From JAXMAR01 sp046350295 (lineage in GTDB: Bacteria; Planctomycetota; Planctomycetia; Gemmatales; Gemmataceae): a DNA stretch of 64,000 bases. Location: the NCBI GenBank assembly GCA_046350295.1, contig JAXMAR010000010.1:1-64000 (forward strand). Direction: 5' to 3'. The notes beneath the pieces were generated by a model that was given only the letters and a program-made list of their open reading frames with translations, made no database searches and had not been told where the DNA came from. Positions 54,013 through 62,250 of this stretch are shown piece after piece (within the stretch, counting starts at the first letter, position 1; each line of letters starts with the position of its first letter). The position numbers and the translations under genes were made by a program.

Positions 54013-56253
54013 ATGACCCCACTACCGCATCTGGAGCTTCCTGTGCTTCTTCGCGCCCTGCTGACCTTTTGTCTGTTCTCGCTCCTTGTGCCCTGGCTGC
54101 CCCCTTGGCTGCCGCCGTGCCAGGCCGCGACCCAGGAGATCGACCCCGAAAGCAAGCTCGGCATCCTCCTCAAGGCCATGAAGGACCCGGACCGCGCCAC
54201 GCGGCGCAAGGCGGTCGAGTTGCTCGTCAGCCTCAAGATCAAGCACAAGGCCCTGGTCCTGCCCCTCATCGACTGTCTGGGGGACAAGGACCGCGTCGTC
54301 CGCGCCACCGCCGCGCGCGGCCTGGCCGACATCGGCCCCGAGGCGGTCATCGCCCTGCCCTCGCTGCGCGACCTGCTCAAGGACAAGGACTTCACCGTGC
54401 GGCTCCATGGCGCCGTGGCCATCTTCAACATCGACCGCCAGATCGACCCGACGCTCCCCGTCTTCCTCGACGGGCTCAAGCACGAGGAGGAGGAGAACCG
54501 CGCCCTGGCCGCCCACGCCCTCGGCGTGGTCGGGCCGCCCGCGCGCAAGGCCGTCCCCGCGCTCGTCGAAGCGGTCAAGGACGAGGCGCCCCTGGTGCGC
54601 AGCGAGGCCATCCGCGCCCTCGCCGTCATCAGCAAGAGCACGACCCAACTCCGGCCCGCCCTGCTCGAGGCGCTCAAGGACAAGGACATGCGCGTCCGCG
54701 CCATCGCCGCCGTCGCCTTCAGCCACCTCAAGAAATATGTCCAGCCGCCCATCGCCGAGCTGCGCGCGCTGGTGAAGTCGGAGAAGGACCCCAAGGCGCT
54801 GCAGGCCTACATCGCCGTCCTCGCCCAGTTCGGGCCCGAGGCGGCCGCCGCTCTCCCCGAGGCGATCGCCCTCCTCGACAGCAAGGAGGCCCTCACGCGC
54901 GGCTCGGCTGCCGAGTTCCCCGGTTACGTCGGCTCCGCCGGCACGGCCGCCGTCAAGCCCCTGATCAAGACGCTCAAGGAGGACACCGAGCCGGGCATCC
55001 GCATGGCGGCCCTGCGCGGCCTCACCGGCATCGGCGCCGGCGCGCGCGAGGCGGCGCCCGCCGTGCGCGACCTCTTGAAGCACCGCCACCGCGGCGTCCG
55101 CTGCGAAGCCGCCTTCGCTCTCTGGGCTATCGACCCCACGCTCGACGCCAAGGAGGTCTGGCCCTTCTTTCAGAACGCCTTGACGCACGAGGACGAGAAA
55201 GTCCGGCAGCGCGCCGTCGACCTGCTCGGCCGCATGGGCCCGGCGGCGCAACCCGCCCTGCCCGACCTGCTCAAGGCCCTGGACGACGAGAACGACGAGG
55301 TGCGTGCCGACGTCGCCGGCGTCCTGGGTCGCATCTCGATCAAGACGGCCGGCCGTCTCAAGGACTTGCTCCACGACGACAACGCCCTGGTCCGCCGCGC
55401 CGCCGCGCTCGCTTTGCGCGACATCGGCCCCGCGGCCAAGGCGGCCGTACCCGACCTCATTCGCGCCCTTAAGGACGCGGACGACCGTGTGCGCCTGGCC
55501 GCGATCCTGGCCCTGGCCGGGATGGAGGAGGAAGCGGCGCCCGCCGTCGCCGCCCTCGTCGACCTCATCAACCCGTCCCGTCCTGAACTGACGCGCCCCG
55601 CCGTGATGGCCCTCGGCTTCATCGGCGACGCCGCCCGCTCCTGCGTGCCGCAGCTCATCGACCTGGCCTCGGGCAAGGACGAGGACCTGCGACAGATGGC
55701 GCTGTCGACTCTCGCCGACATCGGCCCCGCCGCCAAGGACGCCTTGCCTCTCGTTCACAAGTCCCTCAAGTCGGAGCAGGCGCCGGAGCGGATCATGGCT
55801 GCGCAGGCAATATGGCGCATCGAGTCGAGCCCGAAGCACGCGCTCCCGATCCTGGAGAAAGCGCTGGCGGACAAGGAAGACTTCGTCCGCGTCGAGGCGG
55901 CCTTCAATTTCGACCTGCTCGGGCCGGACGCCAAGTCGAGCGCCGCCGCGCTGCACGGCGCCCTCAAGGACGCCAACAGCTCGGTGCGCTCCCATGCCGC
56001 CGGCGCCCTGTTGCGGATCGACCCCGCCGACAAGGAGGCCCGGCAAGTCCTCGTCGCCTCCTTCGAGAAAGCCGGCCTGCCGCGCGTGATGCACAAGACC
56101 CAGCTGAAGATCCTCCGCACCCTCGGCGAAGCCGCCCTCGGCAATCCCGAAGCGGAGGCCGTGTTCCGCCGCGCTTTGCGAGACGAGAACGACCGCACGC
56201 AGATCGCGCTGCGCGACCTGGCGTGGAAAATGGGGAAGAAGGCGGGGGAGTAG
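54013..56253 (+). CDS. Exported HEAT-repeat protein
   Basis: A 746-residue protein with a signal-like N-terminus (LPVLLRALLTFCLFSLLVPW, cut near PCQAA) and then about 16-18 HEAT repeats (for example VRATAARGLADIGPEAV, VRSEAIRALAVIS, VRRAAALALRDIGPAAK). It forms a curved helical scaffold, probably in the periplasm. Similar HEAT proteins are abundant in planctomycetes. Opposite-strand long frames here are mirror images of the codon bias, not genes. It has no other domain visible. Confidence 0.85.
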   Translation: MTPLPHLELPVLLRALLTFCLFSLLVPWLPPWLPPCQAATQEIDPESKLGILLKAMKDPDRATRRKAVELLVSLKIKHKALVLPLIDCLGDKDRVVRATAARGLADIGPEAVIALPSLRDLLKDKDFTVRLHGAVAIFNIDRQIDPTLPVFLDGLKHEEEENRALAAHALGVVGPPARKAVPALVEAVKDEAPLVRSEAIRALAVISKSTTQLRPALLEALKDKDMRVRAIAAVAFSHLKKYVQPPIAELRALVKSEKDPKALQAYIAVLAQFGPEAAAALPEAIALLDSKEALTRGSAAEFPGYVGSAGTAAVKPLIKTLKEDTEPGIRMAALRGLTGIGAGAREAAPAVRDLLKHRHRGVRCEAAFALWAIDPTLDAKEVWPFFQNALTHEDEKVRQRAVDLLGRMGPAAQPALPDLLKALDDENDEVRADVAGVLGRISIKTAGRLKDLLHDDNALVRRAAALALRDIGPAAKAAVPDLIRALKDADDRVRLAAILALAGMEEEAAPAVAALVDLINPSRPELTRPAVMALGFIGDAARSCVPQLIDLASGKDEDLRQMALSTLADIGPAAKDALPLVHKSLKSEQAPERIMAAQAIWRIESSPKHALPILEKALADKEDFVRVEAAFNFDLLGPDAKSSAAALHGALKDANSSVRSHAAGALLRIDPADKEARQVLVASFEKAGLPRVMHKTQLKILRTLGEAALGNPEAEAVFRRALRDENDRTQIALRDLAWKMGKKAGE

Positions 56254-56328
56254 GCGGGGCTTTTTGCTGGCCTTGGGAAATGGCGCCGCAAGGCTTGAGA
56301 GCCGCTCCACGAGGGAAAGGTCTCGACC

Positions 56329-56649
56329 ATGTTCGAATTGTTTCTGGCCCTGGCGCTGCGGGACGGAGTGAATGAGCAAGGGTTCGACGCGATCGCGTTG
56401 GGGATGACGAAGCGGGAGGTCGTGACGATTCTGAACCGTCTGCCCACGGCGCCGCGGCCCGCCGCCCTGGGCGTTCGGCCGTTTCCCTTTCCGGACCGGG
56501 AGGGGGAGATGTGGCGAGCGGAAGAATGTGCTTTGTGGCTGTTGTTCGACAAGCAGGGTCGTGTGTCCGCCAAGATGTTTCACATGCCGGGCAGGCAAGG
56601 CGCCCGGACGCGGCTCTTCGTTCCGGATGGTGCGGCGGTTTTTCATTGA
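56329..56649 (+). CDS. Hypothetical protein, BamE/SmpA-like pattern
   Basis: A 106-residue protein. The segment DAIALGMTKREVVTILNRLP, followed by WRAEECALWLLFDKQGRVSA, resembles the small BamE/SmpA outer-membrane-lipoprotein fold, but there is no lipoprotein signal and the first segment is not strongly hydrophobic. It is convergent with the HEAT gene on the other strand. The assignment is weak. Confidence 0.45.
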   Translation: MFELFLALALRDGVNEQGFDAIALGMTKREVVTILNRLPTAPRPAALGVRPFPFPDREGEMWRAEECALWLLFDKQGRVSAKMFHMPGRQGARTRLFVPDGAAVFH

Positions 56650-56673
56650 GCGCGACGCGGGGGAACAACCAGT

Positions 56674-56715
56674 CGGAACGCTGATGTGCGAGTTGGATTA
56701 GCGATCAGCGTTCCG
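56674..56715. terminator. Bidirectional terminator-like inverted repeat
   Basis: Perfect 12-bp arms CGGAACGCTGAT (56674-56685) and ATCAGCGTTCCG (56704-56715) with an 18-nt loop, located between two convergent gene ends. No T-run is present. Confidence 0.45.
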
Positions 56716-56736
56716 CGCTTTGGAGCATTAACAGCG

Positions 56737-58338
56737 CTATTTCGGAATCTCCATCAGCGCCCATTGATAGGCCAGGTGCGCCTGGAACTCGGTCACGCGC
56801 ACGGCTTCAAGAACCGGTCGCGCGGCGCGGGCTTGATCGCCTAGCTGGCCGAGGGCGATCGCGGCTATGAAGCCGAAAGTATCCTTCTCTTCCTTGGCGA
56901 TCCGAGCCAGCGCGGCGACGGCGGGCTTGCTCTGGGCGCCGAGGTGGGCCAGAGCGAGTATGGCAAACATCCTCCCTTCGCGATCCTCCTTCAAGGCGGC
57001 GAGTAGCGCGGGCCGGGCCTTCGGGCCCAAGCGACACAGCGTATCGGCGGCCGCGGCATGCGATTGAAAGGTATGGTCCAGGCCGCTGCCATTCCGGTTC
57101 AGCAGTTTCTCCAGAGTTGGGATCGCTTCGGCCGCGTCCGGGCCAATGTGGCCGAGCGCGCGGCTGGCCTGGATGCGCACACGTTCAGACTCGTCGTCCA
57201 AAAGAGCGACGAGGCGGCGCGTCAGGGCCGTGGCTTTGGGACGGACCTCGAGGCAGCATTCCAAGGCCCGGTCGAGGTTTTTCTTGTCTTTGTCGCGGAG
57301 GGCCTCGGCCAGGATCTCGGCGGCCTGGTTGTCATGGGGAGAGACGCCGAGCAGGGCGCAGGCAGCCGTGAGACGCAGACGCGGCTTCTTGCTTGCCATG
57401 ACGACCCGAAGCGCGGGCAGGCTTTCCTTCGCAGCGGACCCGATTGCGGCGAGGCAGGCGAGGACTTCACATTGGCCGCTCTCGTCGGCGCGCTTCAACT
57501 CGTCGATGAGGGCCGGGACGGCGGAGGCGGCGTCCGGCCCGATCTGGGCGAGTGCCGAGACCGCGAGGTTCTTCTCTTGGGGCAGGTCGATGGCGAGGGA
57601 GTGAGTCTCCCCTCTGGCCTGTCCCGATCGAAGGAAGTGGGTGAGGGCCGTAACCGCAACCTTGGCTTTGGGCCCGAGTCGCGAGGCGGCCACGGCGGCG
57701 GCGCGGCGGACTTCCGGGTCTTTTTGCTCGAGCGCCTGAACGAGGAGGCTCAGCGCTTTGGGAGTCGACAAGCGGAGATCGCCGATCCTTGCGACCGCCT
57801 TTTTGCGCAGCGCGGCATCCTCGGAGCGCATCGCGGTCGATAGGACGCCGTTCGCCTTCGGATGCTCCGGGTTGAACGCAAGCAGGGCGAGGGAGGCTTC
57901 CAGACGCTGGGCGTGATCGGGAGCTTTGAGGCCTTTTTCCAAAGATGTCCGAATCGCCTTCGCGTGCGGAGCGAAGACGCGGTCTACGACGGCTTCCAGG
58001 TCCCGCACTTCCCGCTCCGCGGCGCTCGTGCGGGCCACGGCGGCGTAAGAGAGCACCAAAGAAACGGCGGGTTGATGGTCGTTCGAATCGGGCGCATCCA
58101 GCGCCTTCAGGAGCTTGGCCGGAAAGCTTTCGAATCGGAGCGGAACCTTGGGGTCGTTGAGGGAACTCCAGGCCGACAGGCCCGGCACGATGCCGAGCTG
58201 GGCGTGCTGCATCGCGCCGCCTGCCAAGACCATTTCGGCTTCCTTGGAGAACGGGGAGGGGTTGTCCTCTGCCCTTGCCGGGATCGGGAGGAGGAGCGGG
58301 AGGAAAAGGCAGAGCAGGCGGGGGTTGAGAGACGTCAT
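56737..58338 (-). CDS. Exported HEAT-repeat protein
   Basis: A 533-residue minus-strand protein with a signal peptide (LNPRLLCLFLPLLLPIPARA, cut after ARA) and about ten HEAT repeats (for example VRRAAAVAASRLGPKAK, VRIQASRALGHIGPDAAE). It probably lies in the periplasm as a scaffold. It is convergent with the 56329 gene. Confidence 0.82.
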   Translation of the reverse strand: MTSLNPRLLCLFLPLLLPIPARAEDNPSPFSKEAEMVLAGGAMQHAQLGIVPGLSAWSSLNDPKVPLRFESFPAKLLKALDAPDSNDHQPAVSLVLSYAAVARTSAAEREVRDLEAVVDRVFAPHAKAIRTSLEKGLKAPDHAQRLEASLALLAFNPEHPKANGVLSTAMRSEDAALRKKAVARIGDLRLSTPKALSLLVQALEQKDPEVRRAAAVAASRLGPKAKVAVTALTHFLRSGQARGETHSLAIDLPQEKNLAVSALAQIGPDAASAVPALIDELKRADESGQCEVLACLAAIGSAAKESLPALRVVMASKKPRLRLTAACALLGVSPHDNQAAEILAEALRDKDKKNLDRALECCLEVRPKATALTRRLVALLDDESERVRIQASRALGHIGPDAAEAIPTLEKLLNRNGSGLDHTFQSHAAAADTLCRLGPKARPALLAALKEDREGRMFAILALAHLGAQSKPAVAALARIAKEEKDTFGFIAAIALGQLGDQARAARPVLEAVRVTEFQAHLAYQWALMEIPK

Positions 58339-58418
58339 GTCGAATGCCTCATCTTCAAAAGGTCATGTTTCTCAGACGGCTTCGACGACTCGGCTGGCCG
58401 CTAGGGGCCTGCGCTTGC

Positions 58419-58604
58419 CTATTTGGGGTTCGTTTCCATCCATTCCTCGATGAGCCGCCGCGTGGTCGGTGGGCGGTCCTTGGCGTTGGCGCGGATGAGC
58501 TCGGCAAGGCGCGGCGTGCATTTGAGGTTGGAGGAGAAGGACCAGAGGGCGAGGGTGAGGTCATGGGTCCCTCCAGCCTCCACAGCAGGACGTTGTCTGG
58601 ACAT
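58419..58604 (-). CDS. Short hypothetical frame
   Basis: A 61-residue minus-strand frame (HDLTLALWSFSSNLKCTPRL, then PPTTRRLIEEWMETNPK). It looks like protein-coding sequence but has no recognised family; it may be a remnant. Upstream of it the 58605-58851 stretch holds no convincing gene. Confidence 0.25.
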   Translation of the reverse strand: MSRQRPAVEAGGTHDLTLALWSFSSNLKCTPRLAELIRANAKDRPPTTRRLIEEWMETNPK

Positions 58605-58759
58605 CGTAGCCTTCGTCCTGAGGTTGGCGGAAGGCTAATCGCGAGTCAGAAAAGGAAAAACCAAGCTACGTTACGACCCCGGGGCCCGGCCGTTCGTGGC
58701 CAGTGCGGCGGACTGTTGTGTCGCAAGAGGCAACATGAGTGGCGCTTGTGTCGATGTCA

Positions 58760-58794
58760 CGTACTGGCCAAGCGAATTTGAGTTGGCCAGTACG
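58760..58794. repeat. Inverted repeat
   Basis: Perfect 12-bp arms CGTACTGGCCAA (58760-58771) and TTGGCCAGTACG (58783-58794), 11-nt loop. It lies 58 bp beyond the 3' end of the plsX fragment, near the edge of the small insertion; it could be a terminator for the minus-strand genes or a mobile-element end. Confidence 0.4.
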
Positions 58795-58851
58795 GCGTCT
58801 CGCGTGCCGCGGCGGACGGCACGCGGAGTGTGCCTGCTACGAGGTCGCTTG

Positions 58852-58933
58852 CTACGACTCATCGCCGACGGGCCGCGTCTCCAGCTCTTGCACGATCAGT
58901 TCGTTGAGCTTGGCCCGGATGTAGCGGGCGGCG
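58852..58933 (-). pseudogene. Duplicated 3' end of plsX
   Basis: This stretch, translated on the minus strand, gives AARYIRAKLNELIVQELETR and stops at TAG 58852-58854. It matches the last residues of PlsX at 59736 (AARYIRAKLNALIVQELETR) almost exactly, with most differences being silent or conservative. The sequence upstream of the alanine pair has no plsX similarity. It is therefore a broken copy of about 80 bp. Confidence 0.8.
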
Positions 58934-58989
58934 TGAATCGTTGTTGAGTTGGCCGGCATAGAACGTCTAGGACGTACTTCGGCCAGCAA

Positions 58990-59268
58990 CTACGTGGACG
59001 AATGCAGCAGCTTCTCGCGCGGCGTCATTCCGATCAGGAGAACGACCTGGCGGGCTTCTTTCGCAGTCAACTCTTTTTCGAGGTACTTCCACATCAGATT
59101 CACTCGATCCATGGAATCGAGGTTCTTGAAGCGCTTGGAGACGACGATCCCCAAGAGTCCGTCGTTATCCTCCAGCTCGACCACGTCCGGAGGCGGGAAC
59201 CCTTCTTCGAGGAGCGATTTCACTTTCTTGGCAAGCGTGTCCACAGCACTTTCCCTCTTGCCATGCAT
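58990..59268 (-). CDS. Hypothetical protein beside a HEPN gene
   Basis: A 92-residue charged protein (AVDTLAKKVKSLLEEGFPPP, VVELEDNDGLLGIVVSKRF, LEKELTAKEARQVVLLIGM). Its start overlaps the 3' end of the reconstructed HEPN gene by 49 bp, which fits a two-gene cassette such as toxin/antitoxin. It is not a recognisable MNT nucleotidyltransferase. Confidence 0.55.
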   Translation of the reverse strand: MHGKRESAVDTLAKKVKSLLEEGFPPPDVVELEDNDGLLGIVVSKRFKNLDSMDRVNLMWKYLEKELTAKEARQVVLLIGMTPREKLLHSST

Positions 59269-59720
59269 TTGGCGCAGACGTCAAGCAGTCTACCAGCGTT
59301 TGCTTTCAGGATATCACCTTGCACGCGTCGGCGAAAGAAGTCGTCTTTCTTGATGTGCGAGCGGAGGCGCTCTTCAGATGCGAAGCGAAGATCGTTGGCC
59401 TAGAGAAGGTAGACGGTGGAAACGCTCGCCTGCAATTCCTTCTGGTACTGCAAGAGCGCGTCGGCGCCGAATGACTGAGCCTTCATCTCGTCGACCGTCA
59501 AGCGAGCGATCCGGCTCGCATGGAATAGCTTCAAAAGGTCGTGCTTCTCGTCGAAAGTCAAGTCCGACAAACCCTTGAACGCTCGAAGGAGGCACTCGAT
59601 GGCAACCTCAGCGATGTACATGCTAAGGGCGTAGCTCTTTCCTTCCGTGTAGAGATGCTGGGCCTGCCCCAGTCGTTCGGTCGCGGCCTGGAAATAGTGC
59701 TCAGGAAGGAACGGCCGCAT
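59220..59720 (-). pseudogene. HEPN-domain protein with an in-frame amber codon
   Basis: ATG 59720 opens a protein with a HEPN-like start: HYFQAATERLGQAQHLYTEG, SYALSMYIAEVAIECLLRAF, KHDLLKLFHASRI. The frame hits TAG at 59400-59402, directly after VSTVYLL, but the same frame continues with ANDLRFASEERLRSHI and ends at TGA 59220-59222, which is a natural HEPN C-terminus. A TGG to TAG change would explain it. The classic RxxxxH motif of HEPN RNases is not visible. Read-through or loss of function are both possible. Confidence 0.65.
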
Positions 59721-59735
59721 GGGCGTTGCCCTGTC

Positions 59736-60749
59736 TCACTCCTCGCCGACGAGTATCGGCCGCGTCTCCAGTTCCTGCACGATCAAGGCGTTGAGCTTGG
59801 CGCGGATGTAGCGGGCGGCGACGGCGAGGGCGGATTCGATGGCGCGTTCGCCGGAGGAGCCGTGGCAGATGATGCAGATGCCGTCGATGCCGAGGAGGGG
59901 GGCGCCGCCGTGCTCGTGGTAGTCGTAGCGCTGGACGAGGTTCTGGATCGCCTTCTGGCCGAGCTGCTTTTCGGTTTGCAGGGTGGTCATCAATTCCTGG
60001 CCGGCCATGCGCATGACGAAATCGAAGACGCCTTCGCAGACCTTGAGGACGACGTTGCCGACGAAGCCGTCGGTGACGATGACGTCGCAGACGCCCTTGG
60101 TGATGTCGCGGCCTTCGACGTTGCCGATGAAGCTGTCCTTGAGGAAGCTGCCGTTGAAGAGGGCGTTGGTTTCCTTGGCGAGGTCGTGGCCCTTGGCTTC
60201 CTCGGAGCCGACGTTCATGAGGCCGATCTTGGGCTCGGGGCGCTGGAGGATGTGCTTGGCGAAGATGGCGCCCATGACGCCGTATTGATAGAGGTGCTCG
60301 GGCTTAGGGCTGACGTTGGCGCCGACGTCGAGGAGGACGCAGGGTCCCTTGAGGGTGGGCATGACGGCGGCGATGCCGGGGCGACGGACGTTTTTGAGGA
60401 AGAGCTTGAGGCGCAGGCCGCCGGCGACCATGGCGCCGGTGTTGCCGGCGCTGACGATGGCCTCGACCTGGCGCTGAGCCAGGAGCTGCCAGCAGCGGCT
60501 GATGGAGTTGTCGGGCTTCTTGCGCAGGGCGACGACCGGGGACTCTTCCATGCCGACGACCTGGGTGCAATGGAAGACGCCGAGGCGGGGGCGGACGTCG
60601 TCGGCGCCGGCGAGGTGGGGCTCGATCTGGGCGCGGTCGCCGACGAGGGTGACGTGCAAGTCGGCGTCGGACCGGACGGCGCGCACGGCGCCCGCGACAA
60701 TCGGACCAGGGGCGTGGTCCCCGCCCATGGCGTCGAGCGCGATCTGCAT
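59736..60749 (-). CDS. plsX: Phosphate acyltransferase PlsX
   Basis: A 337-residue protein with the PlsX signature: MQIALDAMGGDHAPGPIVAG, SAGNTGAMVAGG, MNVGSEEAKG, DVIVTDGFVGNVVLK. It converts acyl-ACP plus phosphate to acyl-phosphate for membrane phospholipid synthesis. AAGGAG precedes ATG 60749. It lies 2 bp after rpmF, the usual bacterial operon pairing. A broken copy of its 3' end lies 800 bp downstream. Confidence 0.96.
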   Translation of the reverse strand: MQIALDAMGGDHAPGPIVAGAVRAVRSDADLHVTLVGDRAQIEPHLAGADDVRPRLGVFHCTQVVGMEESPVVALRKKPDNSISRCWQLLAQRQVEAIVSAGNTGAMVAGGLRLKLFLKNVRRPGIAAVMPTLKGPCVLLDVGANVSPKPEHLYQYGVMGAIFAKHILQRPEPKIGLMNVGSEEAKGHDLAKETNALFNGSFLKDSFIGNVEGRDITKGVCDVIVTDGFVGNVVLKVCEGVFDFVMRMAGQELMTTLQTEKQLGQKAIQNLVQRYDYHEHGGAPLLGIDGICIICHGSSGERAIESALAVAARYIRAKLNALIVQELETRPILVGEE

Positions 60750-60751
60750 CG

Positions 60752-60946
60752 CTACTCCTTCTCGGCTTCCATCGTGATCGCTTCGCGGCCCTGGCTGTTG
60801 TGCCAGCCGCAATTGTAGCAGACGACGTGAGGCAGAACGGCGGCGCCGCAGCGATTGCAGTACGTATTCTGGTGGGGCTTGCGATGATGATGGCTGCGGC
60901 GCTTGCCCTGCCGGGCATGCGAGACGCGCCTCTTCGGTACGGCCAT
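60752..60946 (-). CDS. rpmF: Large ribosomal subunit protein bL32
   Basis: A 64-residue protein starting MAVPKRRVSHARQGKRRSHH, with the zinc-binding CNRCG and CYNCG pairs. It is a normal-length bL32 with a short extra C-terminal tail (AITMEAEKE). It is the first gene of the rpmF-plsX operon and diverges from the HIT gene. Confidence 0.95.
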   Translation of the reverse strand: MAVPKRRVSHARQGKRRSHHHRKPHQNTYCNRCGAAVLPHVVCYNCGWHNSQGREAITMEAEKE

Positions 60947-61172
60947 GGCTCTAGTTCCTTTGCTTCAAGCTCAACGAAACAACCATCTTAGGGACGGCGG
61001 GGCGTTGCTGTCAAGGCGGGGCGACACGCCTGCCGCGACGGCCGCCTCTGGACAGAATAGGATACGAAACGGCCGGTTCATCGTCGCTGGTTCTGATGCA
61101 ATCGGGCCCCAACGAAGGACGCTATCCGCCCGGTTCTGCGAACCGGAGCTAAACGAAGCAACGGAACGCAAA

Positions 61173-61676
61173 ATGAACGACGACCCCCGCCACCGTCAAC
61201 TCTGGGCTCCCTGGCGCATCGCCTATATCGAGGCCAACAAGGACAAAGCCGAGGAAGACTGCTTCATCTGCCGCGGCCTCGCCGAGACGGACGACCGGGT
61301 GAACCTCATCGTGCAGCGTTTGCCGCGCTGCGTCGTCTTCCTCAACCGTTACCCTTACAACAACGGCCACCTGCTGATCGCGCCGCTGGCGCACAAGGCG
61401 CATCTACGCGACCTGGAGGACGCGGAGCAGCTCGAAATGCAGCAGACGATCACGCGACTGACGGCGGTCCTCGATGATCTGATGAAGCCGCAGGGCTACA
61501 ACATCGGCCTCAATCTCGGCAAGCCGGCGGGGGCCGGACTGCCGGGGCATGTCCACTGGCACATCGTGCCGCGCTGGAACGGAGACACGAACTTCATGAC
61601 GGTGACCGGAGATGTGCGCGTCATCTCGCAGTCGCTGGAGGCGCTTTACGATCTGCTCGTGGAGCGTTTGGTCTGA
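61173..61676 (+). CDS. HIT-family hydrolase (diadenosine-polyphosphate type)
   Basis: A 167-residue protein with the HIT motif HVHWHIVP (126-133), CFICRG near residue 30 and NRYPYNNGHLLIAP. This resembles the long HIT subfamily acting on AP4A and related nucleotides, with C30/C33 as possible zinc ligands. It transfers or hydrolyses nucleotidyl bonds. The 3' end overlaps the convergent DUF2442 gene by 56 bp. The 227-bp upstream region has no strong promoter visible. Confidence 0.9.
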   Translation: MNDDPRHRQLWAPWRIAYIEANKDKAEEDCFICRGLAETDDRVNLIVQRLPRCVVFLNRYPYNNGHLLIAPLAHKAHLRDLEDAEQLEMQQTITRLTAVLDDLMKPQGYNIGLNLGKPAGAGLPGHVHWHIVPRWNGDTNFMTVTGDVRVISQSLEALYDLLVERLV

Positions 61677-61998
61677 GCGTCACGATCGCTTCGGCCGTGG
61701 CTTCTGTCGGGAAGTGAGCCATTTTTTGCAAAGACGTCTGGCTTTCGCCGGATGGTTGTCCGTTCAGGAGATTGGCGACGCTGATGTCCTCATCCAGAGC
61801 CGGCCAATGGATGCCGCGGCCGCCTCCGATGAGCCGCCACGCCTCTCGTTCCTCGGCGGTTCCGTGCGTGAGGCGTGGATACCAGGCCAGGGGCGCCATG
61901 ATCGTTCGCCCGTCGGCGAGATCGACGGCGAGCGTATCATCGGTGACGCTGACCGAGATCGCTTGCGCCCGTCCGTTTTCACCGCTGGAAGAACTCAT
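61621..61998 (-). CDS. DUF2442 domain protein
   Basis: A 125-residue protein with the DUF2442 pattern: LAVDLADGRTIMAPLAWYPR and AWRLIGGGRGIHWPALDEDI, ending SVANLLNG. DUF2442 genes commonly follow DUF4160 genes as small putative toxin/antitoxin-like pairs. The upstream DUF4160 partner is reduced to fragments (see 61979). The ATG overlaps that remnant. Confidence 0.82.
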   Translation of the reverse strand: MSSSSGENGRAQAISVSVTDDTLAVDLADGRTIMAPLAWYPRLTHGTAEEREAWRLIGGGRGIHWPALDEDISVANLLNGQPSGESQTSLQKMAHFPTEATAEAIVTLRPNAPRADRKAPPATAR

Positions 61999-62051
61999 TC
62001 CAGCGCTCCAGCAAGTCGTCTTCTTGGGCCGTTGCGAAGGACTGTGGGCAT
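61979..62051 (-). pseudogene. DUF4160 remnant with an internal deletion
   Basis: The minus strand begins MPTVLRNGP, the start of DUF4160, and 25 bp later, in another frame, reads EDDLLERWNEFFQR and stops at 61979-61981, the end of DUF4160. The central 50 residues, including the HVHVE-type motif, are missing. An internal deletion of about 150 bp explains this. Confidence 0.6.
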
Positions 62052-62147
62052 TTGCCCCATGCTATCGTCGACAAGAAAAACGAGCAATGCGCCCCGCGCG
62101 CGAATGTTCGCGCCGAAGCGGCGAATAACCATGGGGCCGCCCGTTTT

Positions 62148-62176
62148 TTGACTCCCCCTGCGCCCCCACTTATAAT
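62148..62176 (+). promoter_or_regulatory. Sigma-70-like promoter upstream of the NfeD-family gene
   Basis: TTGACT (62148-62153) and TATAAT (62171-62176) are separated by exactly 17 bp, 74 bp before ATG 62251. This is the best canonical promoter in the window. Confidence 0.7.
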
Positions 62177-62250
62177 GAAGCGGCATCCCTTCTGCCCGCT
62201 TCCGGGTCGGCCATGGAAAGGGAAAACTGCTCACCTTCAGGAGTTCGCCA

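Noticed and set aside
54022..56646. Long minus-strand frame of 874 codons opposite the HEAT-repeat gene
   Set aside because: It mirrors the strong third-position GC bias of the HEAT gene, is low-complexity (Gly/Val/Arg rich) and shows no domain.
59541..60818. 425-codon plus-strand frame opposite plsX
   Set aside because: Repetitive Asp/Glu/Ala/Val composition; plsX on the minus strand is unambiguous.
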